Shown: one piece after another, positions 38,798 to 48,342 of the stretch
How the letters are laid out: every line of letters begins with the position of its first letter
Position numbering within the stretch: position 1 is the first letter of the stretch
Assembly: GCF_900177415.1 (NCBI RefSeq)
Contig: NZ_FXAF01000011.1
Span: 186,001-250,000, forward strand
DNA: 64,000 nucleotides
Direction: 5' to 3'
DNA from: Xaviernesmea oryzae
Lineage (GTDB): Bacteria > Pseudomonadota > Alphaproteobacteria > Rhizobiales > Rhizobiaceae
The notes under the pieces: model-generated
What the model saw: only the letters and a program-made list of their open reading frames with translations
Told to the model about the DNA's origin: nothing
Databases searched by the model: none
Translations under genes and position numbers: made by a program

Positions 38798-40282
38798 ATG
38801 GCGTATGCTTCCCTTTCTCGGCGGGCCGTGGCCTGGCTGATGGTCTCGACGATGCTGGTTGCCTGTTCCGCGGGGGATCTCGTGCCGCCCGCGCCGATCG
38901 ACAACGGCATGCGCGTCGGGGCGATCGAGCCCATGCGGGACGTTCCGCCCGAGCCGGTTTCGCAGCAGGCCTACCGGATGAGCTCTGCGCCCGTTTCGCA
39001 GGCGAGCGGCGTCGATTACAGGAACGCGCCGAACCCCGCCGGCTCCGGCTATCCCGATGACGGCGGCCATTATCTGAGGGCGCCGGAGGCCGTGCAGTCC
39101 GCGCCGCTCGATGCGCCGTCTTCGCAACAGGCGTCGGTTCCGCAGACGGGTGAGGGCGCGCGCCAGGGCCGTCTGCCGATGATCGACAGCGACGAGGCGA
39201 TGCGGCTGTCGGCGCGGCAGGGCTCCGCGAACCAGGCGGGGGCAGGTGCCGGGCCGATGACGATCCCGGAAGAGGGCGTCAACATGGACGCCGAATTCGG
39301 TTTCGGTCCCGACGAGAGTGATGTCACCGGGCTTGCCGAGGAAGAGGATTCCGATATCGCCGAGGGCGTCGGCGACCAGCCGGTGGTCGACGGCATCGGC
39401 ACGGACAATCCGGTCGCCCTCCAGCCGCGCCGCCAGCCGATCTCCGAACCCATGGCCGATGACGGTCGCGTCGTCGTGCGGCCGAAGCGGCAGGGCGCCG
39501 GCCTGCAGGGCGACATCAGGAATGGCGGCATGGCCGCTCAAGGTGCGACCCCTCCGGGCATGACTTGGGGCGACGGCTCGCGCGTCGTTCCGCCAAGCCG
39601 CGCGCCTGCCGGCACGCAGCAGGTGGCGATGCTGCGGCCTGACAATCCCGTCAACGACCGCGGCCCCATCGACGACAGCGGCCCGATGAGCCAGCGCGAA
39701 CAGCCCTGGCTCCGGGGCGCCATGCCCAGATCCGAAGTGAGCTGCCGCGCCGAACTGCGCCGCCTCGGTGTCGAGTTCGAGGACCGGCCGCGCATTTCCC
39801 AGGGTCCGAGCTGCGGCATCGACTATCCCGTCAAGCTTTCCGGCCTTTCGGGCAATATCGACGTCAAGCCGGCCGTGACGCTCAACTGCCAGACGACGCT
39901 CGCCTTCGCCAGATGGGTGAAGAACGAACTCGCGCCGTCGGCCCGCCTGCGTTATCTTACCGGCGTGAAGAGGATCGTCCCCATGGGCGGCTATTCCTGC
40001 CGGCGCATGAACAACAGCCGCCAGCGTTACAACCCGATGTCCGAGCACGCCAAGGGCAATGCGATCGACATCGGGCAGATCGTGCTGAAGGACGGCCACG
40101 CGATCTCCGTACGCAAGAAGGGCCTGTTCTCCTTCCGCGAGGGCGGGCTCCTGAAGGCGGTGCGCAGCGACAGCTGCAAATATTTCAATACCGTGCTTGG
40201 CCCGGGCAGCAATGCGGAGCACTGGAACCACTTCCACTTCGACCTGCGCTCGCGCAAATCCGGCCGGCGCTACTGCAGCTGA
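38798..40282 (+). CDS. Extensin-like lipoprotein
   Basis: A 494-residue envelope protein. The N-terminus has a signal sequence and lipobox LVAC (near residue 19), then a long low-complexity, Pro/Ala/Gln-rich region (about 20-310). The C-terminal about 180 residues form the extensin-like (Extensin_2) domain: CRAELRRLGVEFEDRP, SCGIDYPVKLSGL, MSEHAKGNAIDIGQ and EHWNHFHFDLR. The spaced His and Asp residues resemble LAS-type zinc peptidases (VanY/MepA), so a cell-wall role is possible. I chose the ATG at 38798, which begins the signal peptide; the frame opens at a TTG at 38762. Confidence 0.88.
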   Translation: MAYASLSRRAVAWLMVSTMLVACSAGDLVPPAPIDNGMRVGAIEPMRDVPPEPVSQQAYRMSSAPVSQASGVDYRNAPNPAGSGYPDDGGHYLRAPEAVQSAPLDAPSSQQASVPQTGEGARQGRLPMIDSDEAMRLSARQGSANQAGAGAGPMTIPEEGVNMDAEFGFGPDESDVTGLAEEEDSDIAEGVGDQPVVDGIGTDNPVALQPRRQPISEPMADDGRVVVRPKRQGAGLQGDIRNGGMAAQGATPPGMTWGDGSRVVPPSRAPAGTQQVAMLRPDNPVNDRGPIDDSGPMSQREQPWLRGAMPRSEVSCRAELRRLGVEFEDRPRISQGPSCGIDYPVKLSGLSGNIDVKPAVTLNCQTTLAFARWVKNELAPSARLRYLTGVKRIVPMGGYSCRRMNNSRQRYNPMSEHAKGNAIDIGQIVLKDGHAISVRKKGLFSFREGGLLKAVRSDSCKYFNTVLGPGSNAEHWNHFHFDLRSRKSGRRYCS

Positions 40283-40291
40283 GGTTCGACC

Positions 40292-40627
40292 ATGGCCACC
40301 GCCGACATGCTGCGCCGCCTGGCCCTTTCGCTCGAAGGAACCGCAGAGGCACCGCATTTCGACCGGGCGGCCTTCAAGGTGAAGCGCATCTACGTGACGC
40401 TTGCCGCCGACGGCCTGACGGCGAATTTCAAGTTCGCGCCCGACGAGCAGCAGTTCAAATGCATGATGCTGCCGGACGCCTTCTTTCCGGTTCCGAACGC
40501 CTGGGGCCGGCAGGGCTGGACGACGGCCATCCTTTCCCGACTGGAAGAAGCCGATCTCAGGGATGCGCTGGAGACGGCATGGCGGCATGCGGTGCCGAAT
40601 TCGGGAAAGAGCAAGCGGCATAGATAA
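40292..40627 (+). CDS. MmcQ/YjbR family protein
   Basis: A 111-residue protein of the MmcQ/YjbR family with the typical LEGTAEAPHFDRAAFKV start, LAADGLTANFKFAP core and GWTTAILSRLEEADL near the end. The fold (CyaY-like/double-wing) is sometimes called DNA-binding but activity is not established. It starts 9 bases after the extensin-like gene. Complete length. Confidence 0.85.
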   Translation: MATADMLRRLALSLEGTAEAPHFDRAAFKVKRIYVTLAADGLTANFKFAPDEQQFKCMMLPDAFFPVPNAWGRQGWTTAILSRLEEADLRDALETAWRHAVPNSGKSKRHR

Positions 40628-40654
40628 AAAAGAAAAGCCGGCGCGGAGGCCGGC
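40626..40654 (-). terminator. Minus-strand intrinsic terminator in the 40.6-41.1 kb gap
   Basis: On the minus strand GCCGGC (40654-40649) pairs with GCCGGC (40642-40637) around CTCCGC and is followed by TTTTCTTTTTT. No minus-strand gene lies upstream of it, only the intergenic region. Confidence 0.65.
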
Positions 40655-40698
40655 AAGGGCGGAGACGGGTTCGCGGGGAGAAGCCGTGCCTCCGAAAA
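40626..40698 (-). ncRNA. Candidate small RNA ending at an intrinsic terminator
   Basis: A 460-base gap between two plus-strand genes contains a strong minus-strand terminator. About 50 bases before it on the minus strand is a possible promoter: TTGCCG (40735-40730) and TATGAG (40710-40705), with a 19-base spacer. The transcript would be about 73 nt and contains CUCCCC and CUCC runs that could pair with ribosome-binding sites. This is an inference from terminator and promoter shape only. Confidence 0.35.
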
Positions 40699-41087
40699 CG
40701 AGAACTCATACTCAAAATCGATGCATACGCGGCAAGCGGAAATGAGAGGATCTGAAACGCTCTGGTCATGGACGGTCGCGCGAAGGTTGCGTGCGGCGTA
40801 GGGGCGTGACCGTTGCTTGCCTGGCGGGAACAATGCTGCATGAACGTCACGGAAAGATGACAGGCGCGGCGACGCTCCCCGCTTTCTTTTTCCGGCTGCT
40901 GCCGCGGAGAGACCGATGGCTCCGGCCGGGCTCGGCCGATCTGAGCGCCCCATCCGGTTCCTCTCCGAAACGGATTGGTCAGGAAAAGCGAACGCAATAT
41001 TCTTCCTGCGGGGATGGTCTGGCGGGTTGCGACACCTATATTGGCGGCGAATTCGGCAAATCGATTCCACGAAAAGACCCGCTCAGC
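40655..41087. other. Intergenic region upstream of the ABC exporter
   Basis: Apart from the candidate small RNA at its left end, I see no gene. Reading frames over it lack ribosome-binding sites. The promoter of the exporter operon must lie here; the stretch near 41030 (TTGCGA, then TATATT 6 bases on) is AT-rich but not spaced as a normal promoter. Confidence 0.5.
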
Positions 41088-42022
<935 letters not shown>

Positions 42023-42026
<4 letters not shown>

Positions 42027-42784
42027 ATTTCGAGGCGATCAAGTCGATCTATTTCTTCGAGATGGCCCGCATGCGGCGCACGCTCCTGCAGAGCGTCATC
42101 TCGCCGGTCATCACCACCTCGCTCTATTTCATCGTCTTCGGCACGGCGATCGGTTCGCGTATCGACACGATCGAGGGCGTCTCCTACGGCTCCTTCATCA
42201 CGCCCGGGCTGATCATGCTGACGCTCCTGACGCAATGCATCGCCAACGGTTCGATCGGCATCTATTTCCCGAAATTCACCGGCACGATCTACGAGATCCT
42301 TTCGGCGCCGGTCGCCATGACGGAAATCCTGATCGGTTATGTGGGAGCGGCGGCGAGCAAGGGGCTGATCATCGGCCTCATCATTCTCGCGACCGCCTCC
42401 TTCTTCGTCGATATCTCGATCGCCCATCCGTTCATGATGATCGTCTTCCTGGTGCTGACGGCGGTGACCTTCAGCCTGTTCGGCTTCATCATCGGCATCT
42501 GGGCAAAGAATTTCGAGCAGCTCAACATCGTGCCGATGCTGGTCGTGCCGCCGCTGACTTTCCTCGGCGGCAGCTTCTATTCGATCGACATGCTGCCGCC
42601 CTTCTGGCAGGCGGTCAGCCATTTCAATCCGGTGCTCTATCTCGTCAGCGGCTTCCGCTGGAGCTTTTACGAGATCGCCGACGTCAATCCGCTGATCAGC
42701 CTCGGCATGATCGGACTGTTCCTGGCGATCTGCCTGTCGATCCTCGGCTGGATCTTCAAGACCGGCTACCGGCTGCGGAACTGA
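42023..42784 (+). CDS. ABC-2 type exporter permease (YadH-like)
   Basis: A 253-residue membrane protein with six predicted segments and the ABC-2 family motif VPPLTFLGGSFYSIDMLPPFWQ. It is the membrane half of the exporter encoded with the preceding ATPase, overlapping it by 4 bases. Homology to NodJ-like permeases is visible but the context has no nod genes, so a housekeeping (YadH) role is more likely. Confidence 0.92.
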
Positions 42785-42806
42785 CCGCAGCCGGTATTGC
42801 GTCCCG

Positions 42807-44015
42807 TCAGCCTTGGCTGAGCTGCACCTGGCGGCCACCGCGGGCGACCATGACCGAGGCGCCCAGAAGGCTTGCGACGCCGAGGAAGGACATCACGCCG
42901 ATGGGTCCCTGCAGATCGATCAGGACGCCGCCGAGCACGGCGCCGCTGGAAATGGCGATCTGGAACGTCGTGAGCAGCAGGGCACCGGCGCTTTCCGCCT
43001 CGTCCGGGGCCGCGCGGGTGATGTAGCTCTGGATGCTGACCGGCAATGCGCCGAAGGCGAAGCCCCATAGCGCGACCGCCGCTGCCGAAGCCATGCCGGA
43101 TGCCCCGAGCGTGGCGAGGATGACGGCGGCGACCGCAATCAGGCTCGAGGCGAACACGACGCCGAGGGTGGCGCTGCGCTCCGTGATCATGCCGCCGACG
43201 ATGTTGCCGAAGAAGCCGCCGATGCCGAAGGCGAGCAGGACGAGAGAGATCATCTCGACATCGAGCCGCGGGATTCCCTCCAGATAGGGACGGATATAGG
43301 TGAAGCCCGCGAAATGGCCTGCGACGATGAACAGCGTGGCGAAGAGGCCGATGCGGATCTTCGGGCGCTTCAGGACGGCGGCCAGCGTGCCGAGGCCCGC
43401 ATGTCCGGCAGGCGGCAGCGAGGGTACGGTGACGGCCTGCGCCAGCAGCGCCAGCACGCCGACCGCGGCCGCCAGCGCGAAGGCGGCCCTCCAGCCGAGG
43501 GTGGAGCCGATATAGGCGCCGAGCGGGGCGGCGGTGACGGTTGCGACCGACACGCCGGTGAAGATGATCGCCATCGCCCGCGGCAGCAGGTCCATGGGCA
43601 CCAGCCGCATGGCAAGCGCACCCGACATGGCCCAGAAGCCGCCGAGCCCGATGCCGAGCAGGACGCGCGACAGGAGAAGCAGGGGGAGGCCGTTGGCGAT
43701 CGCCGCCAATGCGCTGGAGATGATGAGCAGCGCCGTCAGCCCGAAGAGCGTCCAGCGTCGGTTGAGGCTGCGTGTGGCGATGACGATGCCGGGACCGGCG
43801 AAGGCCGCCACGACGGCAGTCACCGTGACGGTTTGCCCCGCCGTGCCCGAACTGATGCCGAGATCGGCGGAGATGGGGGTGAGCAGGCTCGCCGGCAGGA
43901 ACTCCGCGGTGACGAGGCCGAAGACGCCGAGCGTCAGAGAGACGACCGCATCCCATGCGGCCTTGCCCTTGGCGTCGGACGACGGACTTTCCTGTTCCAG
44001 GGTGTAATCTGTCAT
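42807..44015 (-). CDS. MFS efflux transporter
   Basis: A 402-residue, 12-segment major facilitator of the drug/arabinose-like efflux group (DHA1), with GxLxTPLxxxLG-type features (LTPISADLGISSG) in segment 1-2 and LGIGLGGFWAMSGALAMRLV near segments 4-5. It is divergent from an AraC-family gene with a 74-base gap, the usual arrangement for a regulator and the exporter it controls. The substrate is unknown. AGGAAAC precedes the ATG. Confidence 0.88.
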   Translation of the reverse strand: MTDYTLEQESPSSDAKGKAAWDAVVSLTLGVFGLVTAEFLPASLLTPISADLGISSGTAGQTVTVTAVVAAFAGPGIVIATRSLNRRWTLFGLTALLIISSALAAIANGLPLLLLSRVLLGIGLGGFWAMSGALAMRLVPMDLLPRAMAIIFTGVSVATVTAAPLGAYIGSTLGWRAAFALAAAVGVLALLAQAVTVPSLPPAGHAGLGTLAAVLKRPKIRIGLFATLFIVAGHFAGFTYIRPYLEGIPRLDVEMISLVLLAFGIGGFFGNIVGGMITERSATLGVVFASSLIAVAAVILATLGASGMASAAAVALWGFAFGALPVSIQSYITRAAPDEAESAGALLLTTFQIAISSGAVLGGVLIDLQGPIGVMSFLGVASLLGASVMVARGGRQVQLSQG

Positions 44016-44039
44016 GGTCGTTTCCTATGTTGGGAGGAG

Positions 44040-44076
44040 GCATAGAGTTAGGCGTGACAGCCTGTAGTTTCTATGC
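44040..44076. promoter_or_regulatory. Inverted repeat between the MFS and AraC-family genes
   Basis: GCATAGA (44040-44046) and TCTATGC (44070-44076) form arms separated by 23 bases, in the 74-base divergent gap. This is a plausible binding site for the AraC-type product controlling both genes. Confidence 0.4.
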
Positions 44077-44089
44077 TAGAAAATCCGAC

Positions 44090-45073
44090 ATGCTTGACAG
44101 ATCGTCCAAAAAAGAACCGGAAGATTTTTCCGATCCGCTCAGCGAGATGCTGCGGGGCCTGAGGCTCGACGGCGTCGAATATGGCCGCTGCCGGCTTGCC
44201 GAACCCTGGGCGACATCCTTTCCGGCGCAGGAGGCGGCGCGTTTCCACTTCATCGGCTGCGGCAGCTGCTGGGTTCAGATGCCGTCGGGCGAATGGCTGC
44301 CGCTGCAGGCCGGCGACGCCGTGCTTCTGCCGCGCGGCGACGCCCATGTGCTTGCGAGCACGCCGGGCGTGACCCCGACGCCGTTCGCGCGGTTCGGGCG
44401 CAAGGAAGTGTGCCAGGACGTTTTCGACGTGCAGTGCGCCGATGTCGTGGGCGGGGCGCTCGCCTTCACCGCGTCCATGCGGTTCAACATGGACAAGCTG
44501 CATCCGCTCCTGCAGATGATGCCGGAGGCGATGCTGACCAGCGCGCTTTCCAAGAACGAGCCGGCCATTCCGCATCTGCTGGACGCGATGGCGCGCGAGG
44601 TGGAGCTGGACCGGGTCGGAGCGGGCGGCATCCTGGCCCGTCTGGCGGATGTGCTGACGGCGACGCTCATCCGCACCTGGGTCGAACACGGCTGCGGCGA
44701 CACGACGGGCTGGATCGCCGCGGTGCGCAACCCGGATGTCGGCCGCGTGCTGGCTGCGATCCACCTCGAGCCGGACCGGGACTGGAGCGTCGCGGCGCTG
44801 GCGCGGATCATGGGCGTTTCCCGCTCGGGCTTTGCCGAACGGTTTCTCCGGGTGGTGGGCGAGACGCCGGCGCGCTACGTGGCGCGGGTGCGCATGCACC
44901 AGGCGCGGCAATGGCTGAAGGACGGAATGCGGGTTTCCGTCGTCGCCGAGCGGCTGGGCTATGATGCCGAAGCTTCCTTCAGCCGCGCCTTCAAGCGCAT
45001 TATCGGCGCGCCGCCCAGCCAATTCCGGAAGAAGAGCGAGAGCCCGGCCGAAGCGGTCATGGATTTCGGCTGA
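44090..45073 (+). CDS. AraC family transcriptional regulator (cupin_6 type)
   Basis: A 327-residue regulator. The N-terminal cupin_6 domain (about 1-190) has FHFIGCGSCWVQM and AGDAVLLPRGDAHVL. The C-terminal AraC domain (about 220-318) carries two helix-turn-helices, SVAALARIMGVSRSGFAERF and VSVVAERLGYDAEASFSRAF. Cupin_6 AraC proteins often regulate an adjacent transporter. Divergent from the MFS gene. The ATG at 44090 is chosen to exclude frame extension over the operator region. Confidence 0.9.
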   Translation: MLDRSSKKEPEDFSDPLSEMLRGLRLDGVEYGRCRLAEPWATSFPAQEAARFHFIGCGSCWVQMPSGEWLPLQAGDAVLLPRGDAHVLASTPGVTPTPFARFGRKEVCQDVFDVQCADVVGGALAFTASMRFNMDKLHPLLQMMPEAMLTSALSKNEPAIPHLLDAMAREVELDRVGAGGILARLADVLTATLIRTWVEHGCGDTTGWIAAVRNPDVGRVLAAIHLEPDRDWSVAALARIMGVSRSGFAERFLRVVGETPARYVARVRMHQARQWLKDGMRVSVVAERLGYDAEASFSRAFKRIIGAPPSQFRKKSESPAEAVMDFG

Positions 45074-45076
45074 ACG

Positions 45077-45781
45077 TCAGTCGCGAAGCCTCAACTCGTC
45101 CGTCTGCATCTGCAGCGAGCCGAGCGTGGAGAGAAAGCTCATGCCGAGCAGGCTTTCTTCCAACTGGCCTTCCTGCGCCACCATGGCGCGGATGCCCCGC
45201 CGCACGATCGGGCCGATGGCGACCTCTTCGAGGCGGACCGGCGCGGCCATGGCTCGGCCGTTGGCGGTCATGACGCTGACGGTGTAGTTCAGGTCCTGCG
45301 GATCGATGCCGACGGCGCGGGCGTCGTCATAGGAGAGCACGACGGTGCTGGCGCCGGTATCGACCAGCATCGGCAGCACCTTGCCGTCGATGCGGACATT
45401 GGTCTGGAAATGGCTGCCGCGCGTCTTGTGGATGATCACCTCGTCGCGGCCTTCGCTCGTCGTCACGACGACCGCGGTGCCGGGCAGCAGGCCCGCCACC
45501 ATGCGGGCACCGACATTGCGGGCGTCGTCGCGGTAGAGATAGGCGGCGACGAGGCCGAGCGCGATCAGCAGCCAGATGGCGACATTGCGCAGCACCTGTC
45601 CGGCATTGCCGCGGCGGCCGGCGAGAATGCCGGCCGAAAGCAGGCCGGCGATCGGCAGGAGATAGATGATCCGGCCGAAATCGTCGTTGGCGATGCCGAA
45701 GGTCTGGCCGGTGTCGTGGTTGAAGATGAGGAGCAGGAGCCCGATGCCGAGAACGGCGAGGATGATGGTGAGCGCGTTCAT
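45077..45781 (-). CDS. TIGR02281 clan AA aspartic protease
   Basis: A 234-residue membrane-anchored retropepsin-like protease. Three hydrophobic N-terminal segments (about 4-20, 32-52 and 68-82) precede the catalytic domain with VDTGASTVVLSYDDA near residue 142. The family (TIGR02281) is conserved in alphaproteobacteria, substrate unknown. It is convergent with the AraC gene by 3 bases and overlaps the DUF1289 gene (ATGA). Confidence 0.85.
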   Translation of the reverse strand: MNALTIILAVLGIGLLLLIFNHDTGQTFGIANDDFGRIIYLLPIAGLLSAGILAGRRGNAGQVLRNVAIWLLIALGLVAAYLYRDDARNVGARMVAGLLPGTAVVVTTSEGRDEVIIHKTRGSHFQTNVRIDGKVLPMLVDTGASTVVLSYDDARAVGIDPQDLNYTVSVMTANGRAMAAPVRLEEVAIGPIVRRGIRAMVAQEGQLEESLLGMSFLSTLGSLQMQTDELRLRD

Positions 45782-46011
45782 GCGTCGTTCTGCTCCCGGG
45801 CCCGCTCCCGAGCCATGCGCGACCGGCGCGTTTCGCGCCGGGGCCGGCGCTCCACCGTTTCGAGACGGGCCGGCAGGATGTCCATGAGTTCGCGGCGCTC
45901 CATGTCGGAATAATCCGTCCAGGCGGCGATTTCCTCGCGCGTGCGTCCACAGCCGAAACAGTAGCCGGTCTTCGTGTCGATGGAGCAGACGAGGATGCAG
46001 GGCGAGATCAT
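45778..46011 (-). CDS. DUF1289 family cysteine-rich protein
   Basis: A 77-residue protein with the family motif CILVCSIDTKTGYCFGCGR (four cysteines), which may bind iron-sulfur or zinc, then an RRELMDILPARL segment and a basic tail. The ATG at 46011 gives the normal N-terminus (MISPCILVC). It is translationally coupled to the downstream protease gene. No function is known. Confidence 0.85.
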   Translation of the reverse strand: MISPCILVCSIDTKTGYCFGCGRTREEIAAWTDYSDMERRELMDILPARLETVERRPRRETRRSRMARERAREQNDA

Positions 46012-46030
46012 GAAGGAATATATCGAGATT

Positions 46031-46741
46031 CTAGGCGACGAGAGCAAGACTGGCGAGCATCACGATCTCGCTTATCTGTTGTGTAGCGCCGATCGTATCG
46101 CCCGTATGGCCGCCGAGCTTTCTCCGGACGAGGCGAGTGAAGCCGAAACCGGCGGCCGCCGCGGCGATGAGCGACAGCAGCACCTTGGGCACGCCAAGGA
46201 CCGGCACGGCGAGGACGGCGGCCGCGGCAACGCCGATGAGGAGCGCCAGGTTGCGGGCGCTTTCCTCCGGCAGGCCGGCGCCGGCAGCCACGCCGCTTTC
46301 CCGGGCGGAGGGAAGCGCATGCCAATGGGCGACCATGACGGCGCGGCTGAAGGCGGCCGCGGCAAGCAGGGCAAGGGCGGCGGCTGCGGGCTCTTGGCGC
46401 GCGAGGGCGGCAAGGGAGCTGGCCCGAAGCCCGAAGGAGAGGATGAGCGCCACGACGCCGTAGCTGCCGATCCGGCTGTCCTTCATGATCGTCAGCGCGT
46501 GCTCGCTGTCGCGCCCGCCGCCGAGCCCGTCGGCCGCATCCGCCAGTCCGTCCTCGTGCAGCCCGCCGGTAAGCAGCGTCATGAGCGAGAGCGCGATCAG
46601 GCTCGCGACCAGGGGATCGCCGGATTGCAGCAGGAGCATCAGGAGGGCGGGGACGATCGCGATGATCAGCCCGGCGACCGGAAAGGCGCGCACGGCGCGC
46701 GAGATCGTGCCGTCATGGCCGCGGAAGAACCGGTCCGGCAC
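46031..46741 (-). CDS. cobS: Adenosylcobinamide-GDP ribazoletransferase (cobalamin synthase)
   Basis: Integral membrane enzyme joining adenosylcobinamide-GDP and alpha-ribazole (phosphate) to give cobalamin; called cobV in the Pseudomonas denitrificans scheme. Landmarks are GGLHEDGLADAADGLGGG and several hydrophobic segments. From the GTG at 46741 the protein is 236 residues and lacks the family's N-terminal helix. The reading frame continues upstream with a plausible coding N-terminus (FIADLARSVGFLSRLPVP) to a CTG at 46807 just after GGAGGG, with no ATG, GTG or TTG between. The true protein is probably about 258 residues. Divergent from cobT. Confidence 0.9.
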   Translation of the reverse strand: MPDRFFRGHDGTISRAVRAFPVAGLIIAIVPALLMLLLQSGDPLVASLIALSLMTLLTGGLHEDGLADAADGLGGGRDSEHALTIMKDSRIGSYGVVALILSFGLRASSLAALARQEPAAAALALLAAAAFSRAVMVAHWHALPSARESGVAAGAGLPEESARNLALLIGVAAAAVLAVPVLGVPKVLLSLIAAAAAGFGFTRLVRRKLGGHTGDTIGATQQISEIVMLASLALVA

Positions 46742-46902
46742 CGGCAGGCGGCTCAGGAAACCGACCGAGCGGGCGAGGTCCGCAATGAATTCCGTCGCGT
46801 TTGGCAGTTGTCCCTCCGTGCTGACCCGACTATGAGAAGCGCACAGAAGCGCGATTTGCCGGGAAACACAAGTTTTCCGATCGAGACATAGAGAGACTTC
46901 AG

Positions 46903-47934
46903 ATGAGCGTGAGCGGCCTGCCTTTCGACGATTTCCGTGTTCTGCTGCAAAATCTTCCGGGACCGGATGCGCGGGCGCTGGTGGCGGCGCGCGAGCGCGA
47001 CGCGCAGCTCACCAAGCCGCCGGGCGCGCTGGGACGGCTGGAGGAGATCGCCTTCTGGCTCGCCGCCTGGACGGGAAGGGCGCCGGCCGTCAACCGGCCG
47101 CTCGTGGCGATCTTCGCCGGCAATCACGGCGTGACGCGGCACGGCATCACGCCTTATCCCTCCTCGGTGACACAGCAGATGGTGGAGAATTTCGCAGCCG
47201 GCGGGGCGGCGATCAACCAGATCTGCGTGACCCACGACCTGGGCTTGAAGATCTTCGACCTGGCGCTCGACTATCCGACCGGGGATATCGCGACGGAGGC
47301 GGCGCTTTCCGAGCGCGACTGCGCCGCGACCATGGCCTTCGGCATGGAGGCGATCGCCGGCGGCACCGACCTTCTGTGCATCGGCGAGATGGGGATCGGC
47401 AACACGACGGTCGCCGCGGCGATCAACCTCGCGCTCTATGGCGGCGAGGCAGAGGATTGGGTCGGCCCCGGCACCGGCTCGCATGGCGAGCTTCTGGAGC
47501 GCAAGATCGCAGTCGTCAAGCAGGCGGTCGAATTCCACAAGGACCATCTGTCCGATCCTCTGGAAGTGCTGCGCCGCCTCGGCGGCCGCGAGGTCGCGGC
47601 GATCGCCGGCGCCATTCTCGCCGCCCGCGTGGAGAAGATTCCGGTATTGCTCGACGGCTACGTGGTGACGGCCGCCGCCTCGATCCTGAAAGCCGCCAAT
47701 CCGGCAGCGCTCGACCATTGCCTGATCGGCCATGTCTCCGGCGAGCCGGGGCATCTGCGCGCCATCGAGAAGCTCGGCAAGACGCCGCTTCTGGCGCTCG
47801 GCATGCGGCTCGGCGAGGGAACGGGCGCGGCGCTCGCCGCCGGCATCGTCAAGGCGGCTGCAGCCTGCCATTCCGGCATGGCGACCTTCGAGCAGGCGGG
47901 CGTCAGCAACAAGAGCTCCGGCGAGAGCCATTGA
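46903..47934 (+). CDS. cobT: Nicotinate-nucleotide-dimethylbenzimidazole phosphoribosyltransferase
   Basis: Enzyme that makes alpha-ribazole 5'-phosphate for the lower ligand of cobalamin (cobU in the Pseudomonas scheme). The 343 residues include FAGNHGVTRHGI, the GEMGIGNTTVAAA and GPGTG motifs, and GEGTGAALA, which carries the catalytic Glu region. Divergent from cobS with a 95-base gap from the CTG start, too short to hold a cobalamin riboswitch. Confidence 0.95.
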   Translation: MSVSGLPFDDFRVLLQNLPGPDARALVAARERDAQLTKPPGALGRLEEIAFWLAAWTGRAPAVNRPLVAIFAGNHGVTRHGITPYPSSVTQQMVENFAAGGAAINQICVTHDLGLKIFDLALDYPTGDIATEAALSERDCAATMAFGMEAIAGGTDLLCIGEMGIGNTTVAAAINLALYGGEAEDWVGPGTGSHGELLERKIAVVKQAVEFHKDHLSDPLEVLRRLGGREVAAIAGAILAARVEKIPVLLDGYVVTAAASILKAANPAALDHCLIGHVSGEPGHLRAIEKLGKTPLLALGMRLGEGTGAALAAGIVKAAAACHSGMATFEQAGVSNKSSGESH

Positions 47935-47938
47935 CGCC

Positions 47939-48331
47939 ATGGAAAAGACCCCGCTCGACAGCGATATCGAAAGGGCGAGCGGCATCCGCCGGATCATCGC
48001 CGCGACACGCTATTCGATGCAGGGGCTTGCGAGACTGTGGCGGGAGGAGGCATTCCGGCACGAGGTGATCGCCTTTGCGGCCGGGCTCGTCCTCTTCGTG
48101 ATCGTCGGCGCCGGACCGGCCGACTACCTCATCTATGTCATCTTGATGCTGGTGCTGTTCGGTGTGGAATCGCTGAATACGGCGATCGAGGAGCTTGTCG
48201 ACCGCATCTCGCCGGAAATCTCCACCGTCGGCCGGCATGCGAAGGACCTGGGTTCTTTCGCGGTCTTCTGCCTGCTTTGCGCCAACGGGTTTTTCACGCT
48301 GTATGTGGTGGTGCGGAGCGTTTGGCTGTAA
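47939..48331 (+). CDS. dgkA: Diacylglycerol kinase
   Basis: A 130-residue integral membrane kinase that returns diacylglycerol to phosphatidate, for example after cyclic glucan or membrane-derived oligosaccharide modification. Three membrane segments and the NTAIEELVDRI signature with the catalytic Glu are present, plus a basic amphipathic N-terminus (ATRYSMQGLARLWREEAF). The ATG at 47939 is 5 bases after cobT. Confidence 0.92.
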   Translation: MEKTPLDSDIERASGIRRIIAATRYSMQGLARLWREEAFRHEVIAFAAGLVLFVIVGAGPADYLIYVILMLVLFGVESLNTAIEELVDRISPEISTVGRHAKDLGSFAVFCLLCANGFFTLYVVVRSVWL

Positions 48332-48342
48332 CTGGCTGAGAC

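Noticed and set aside
46808..46902. Cobalamin riboswitch in the cobS-cobT gap
   Set aside because: The gap is only about 95 bases and shows no B12-box-like sequence, while cobalamin riboswitches need about 200.
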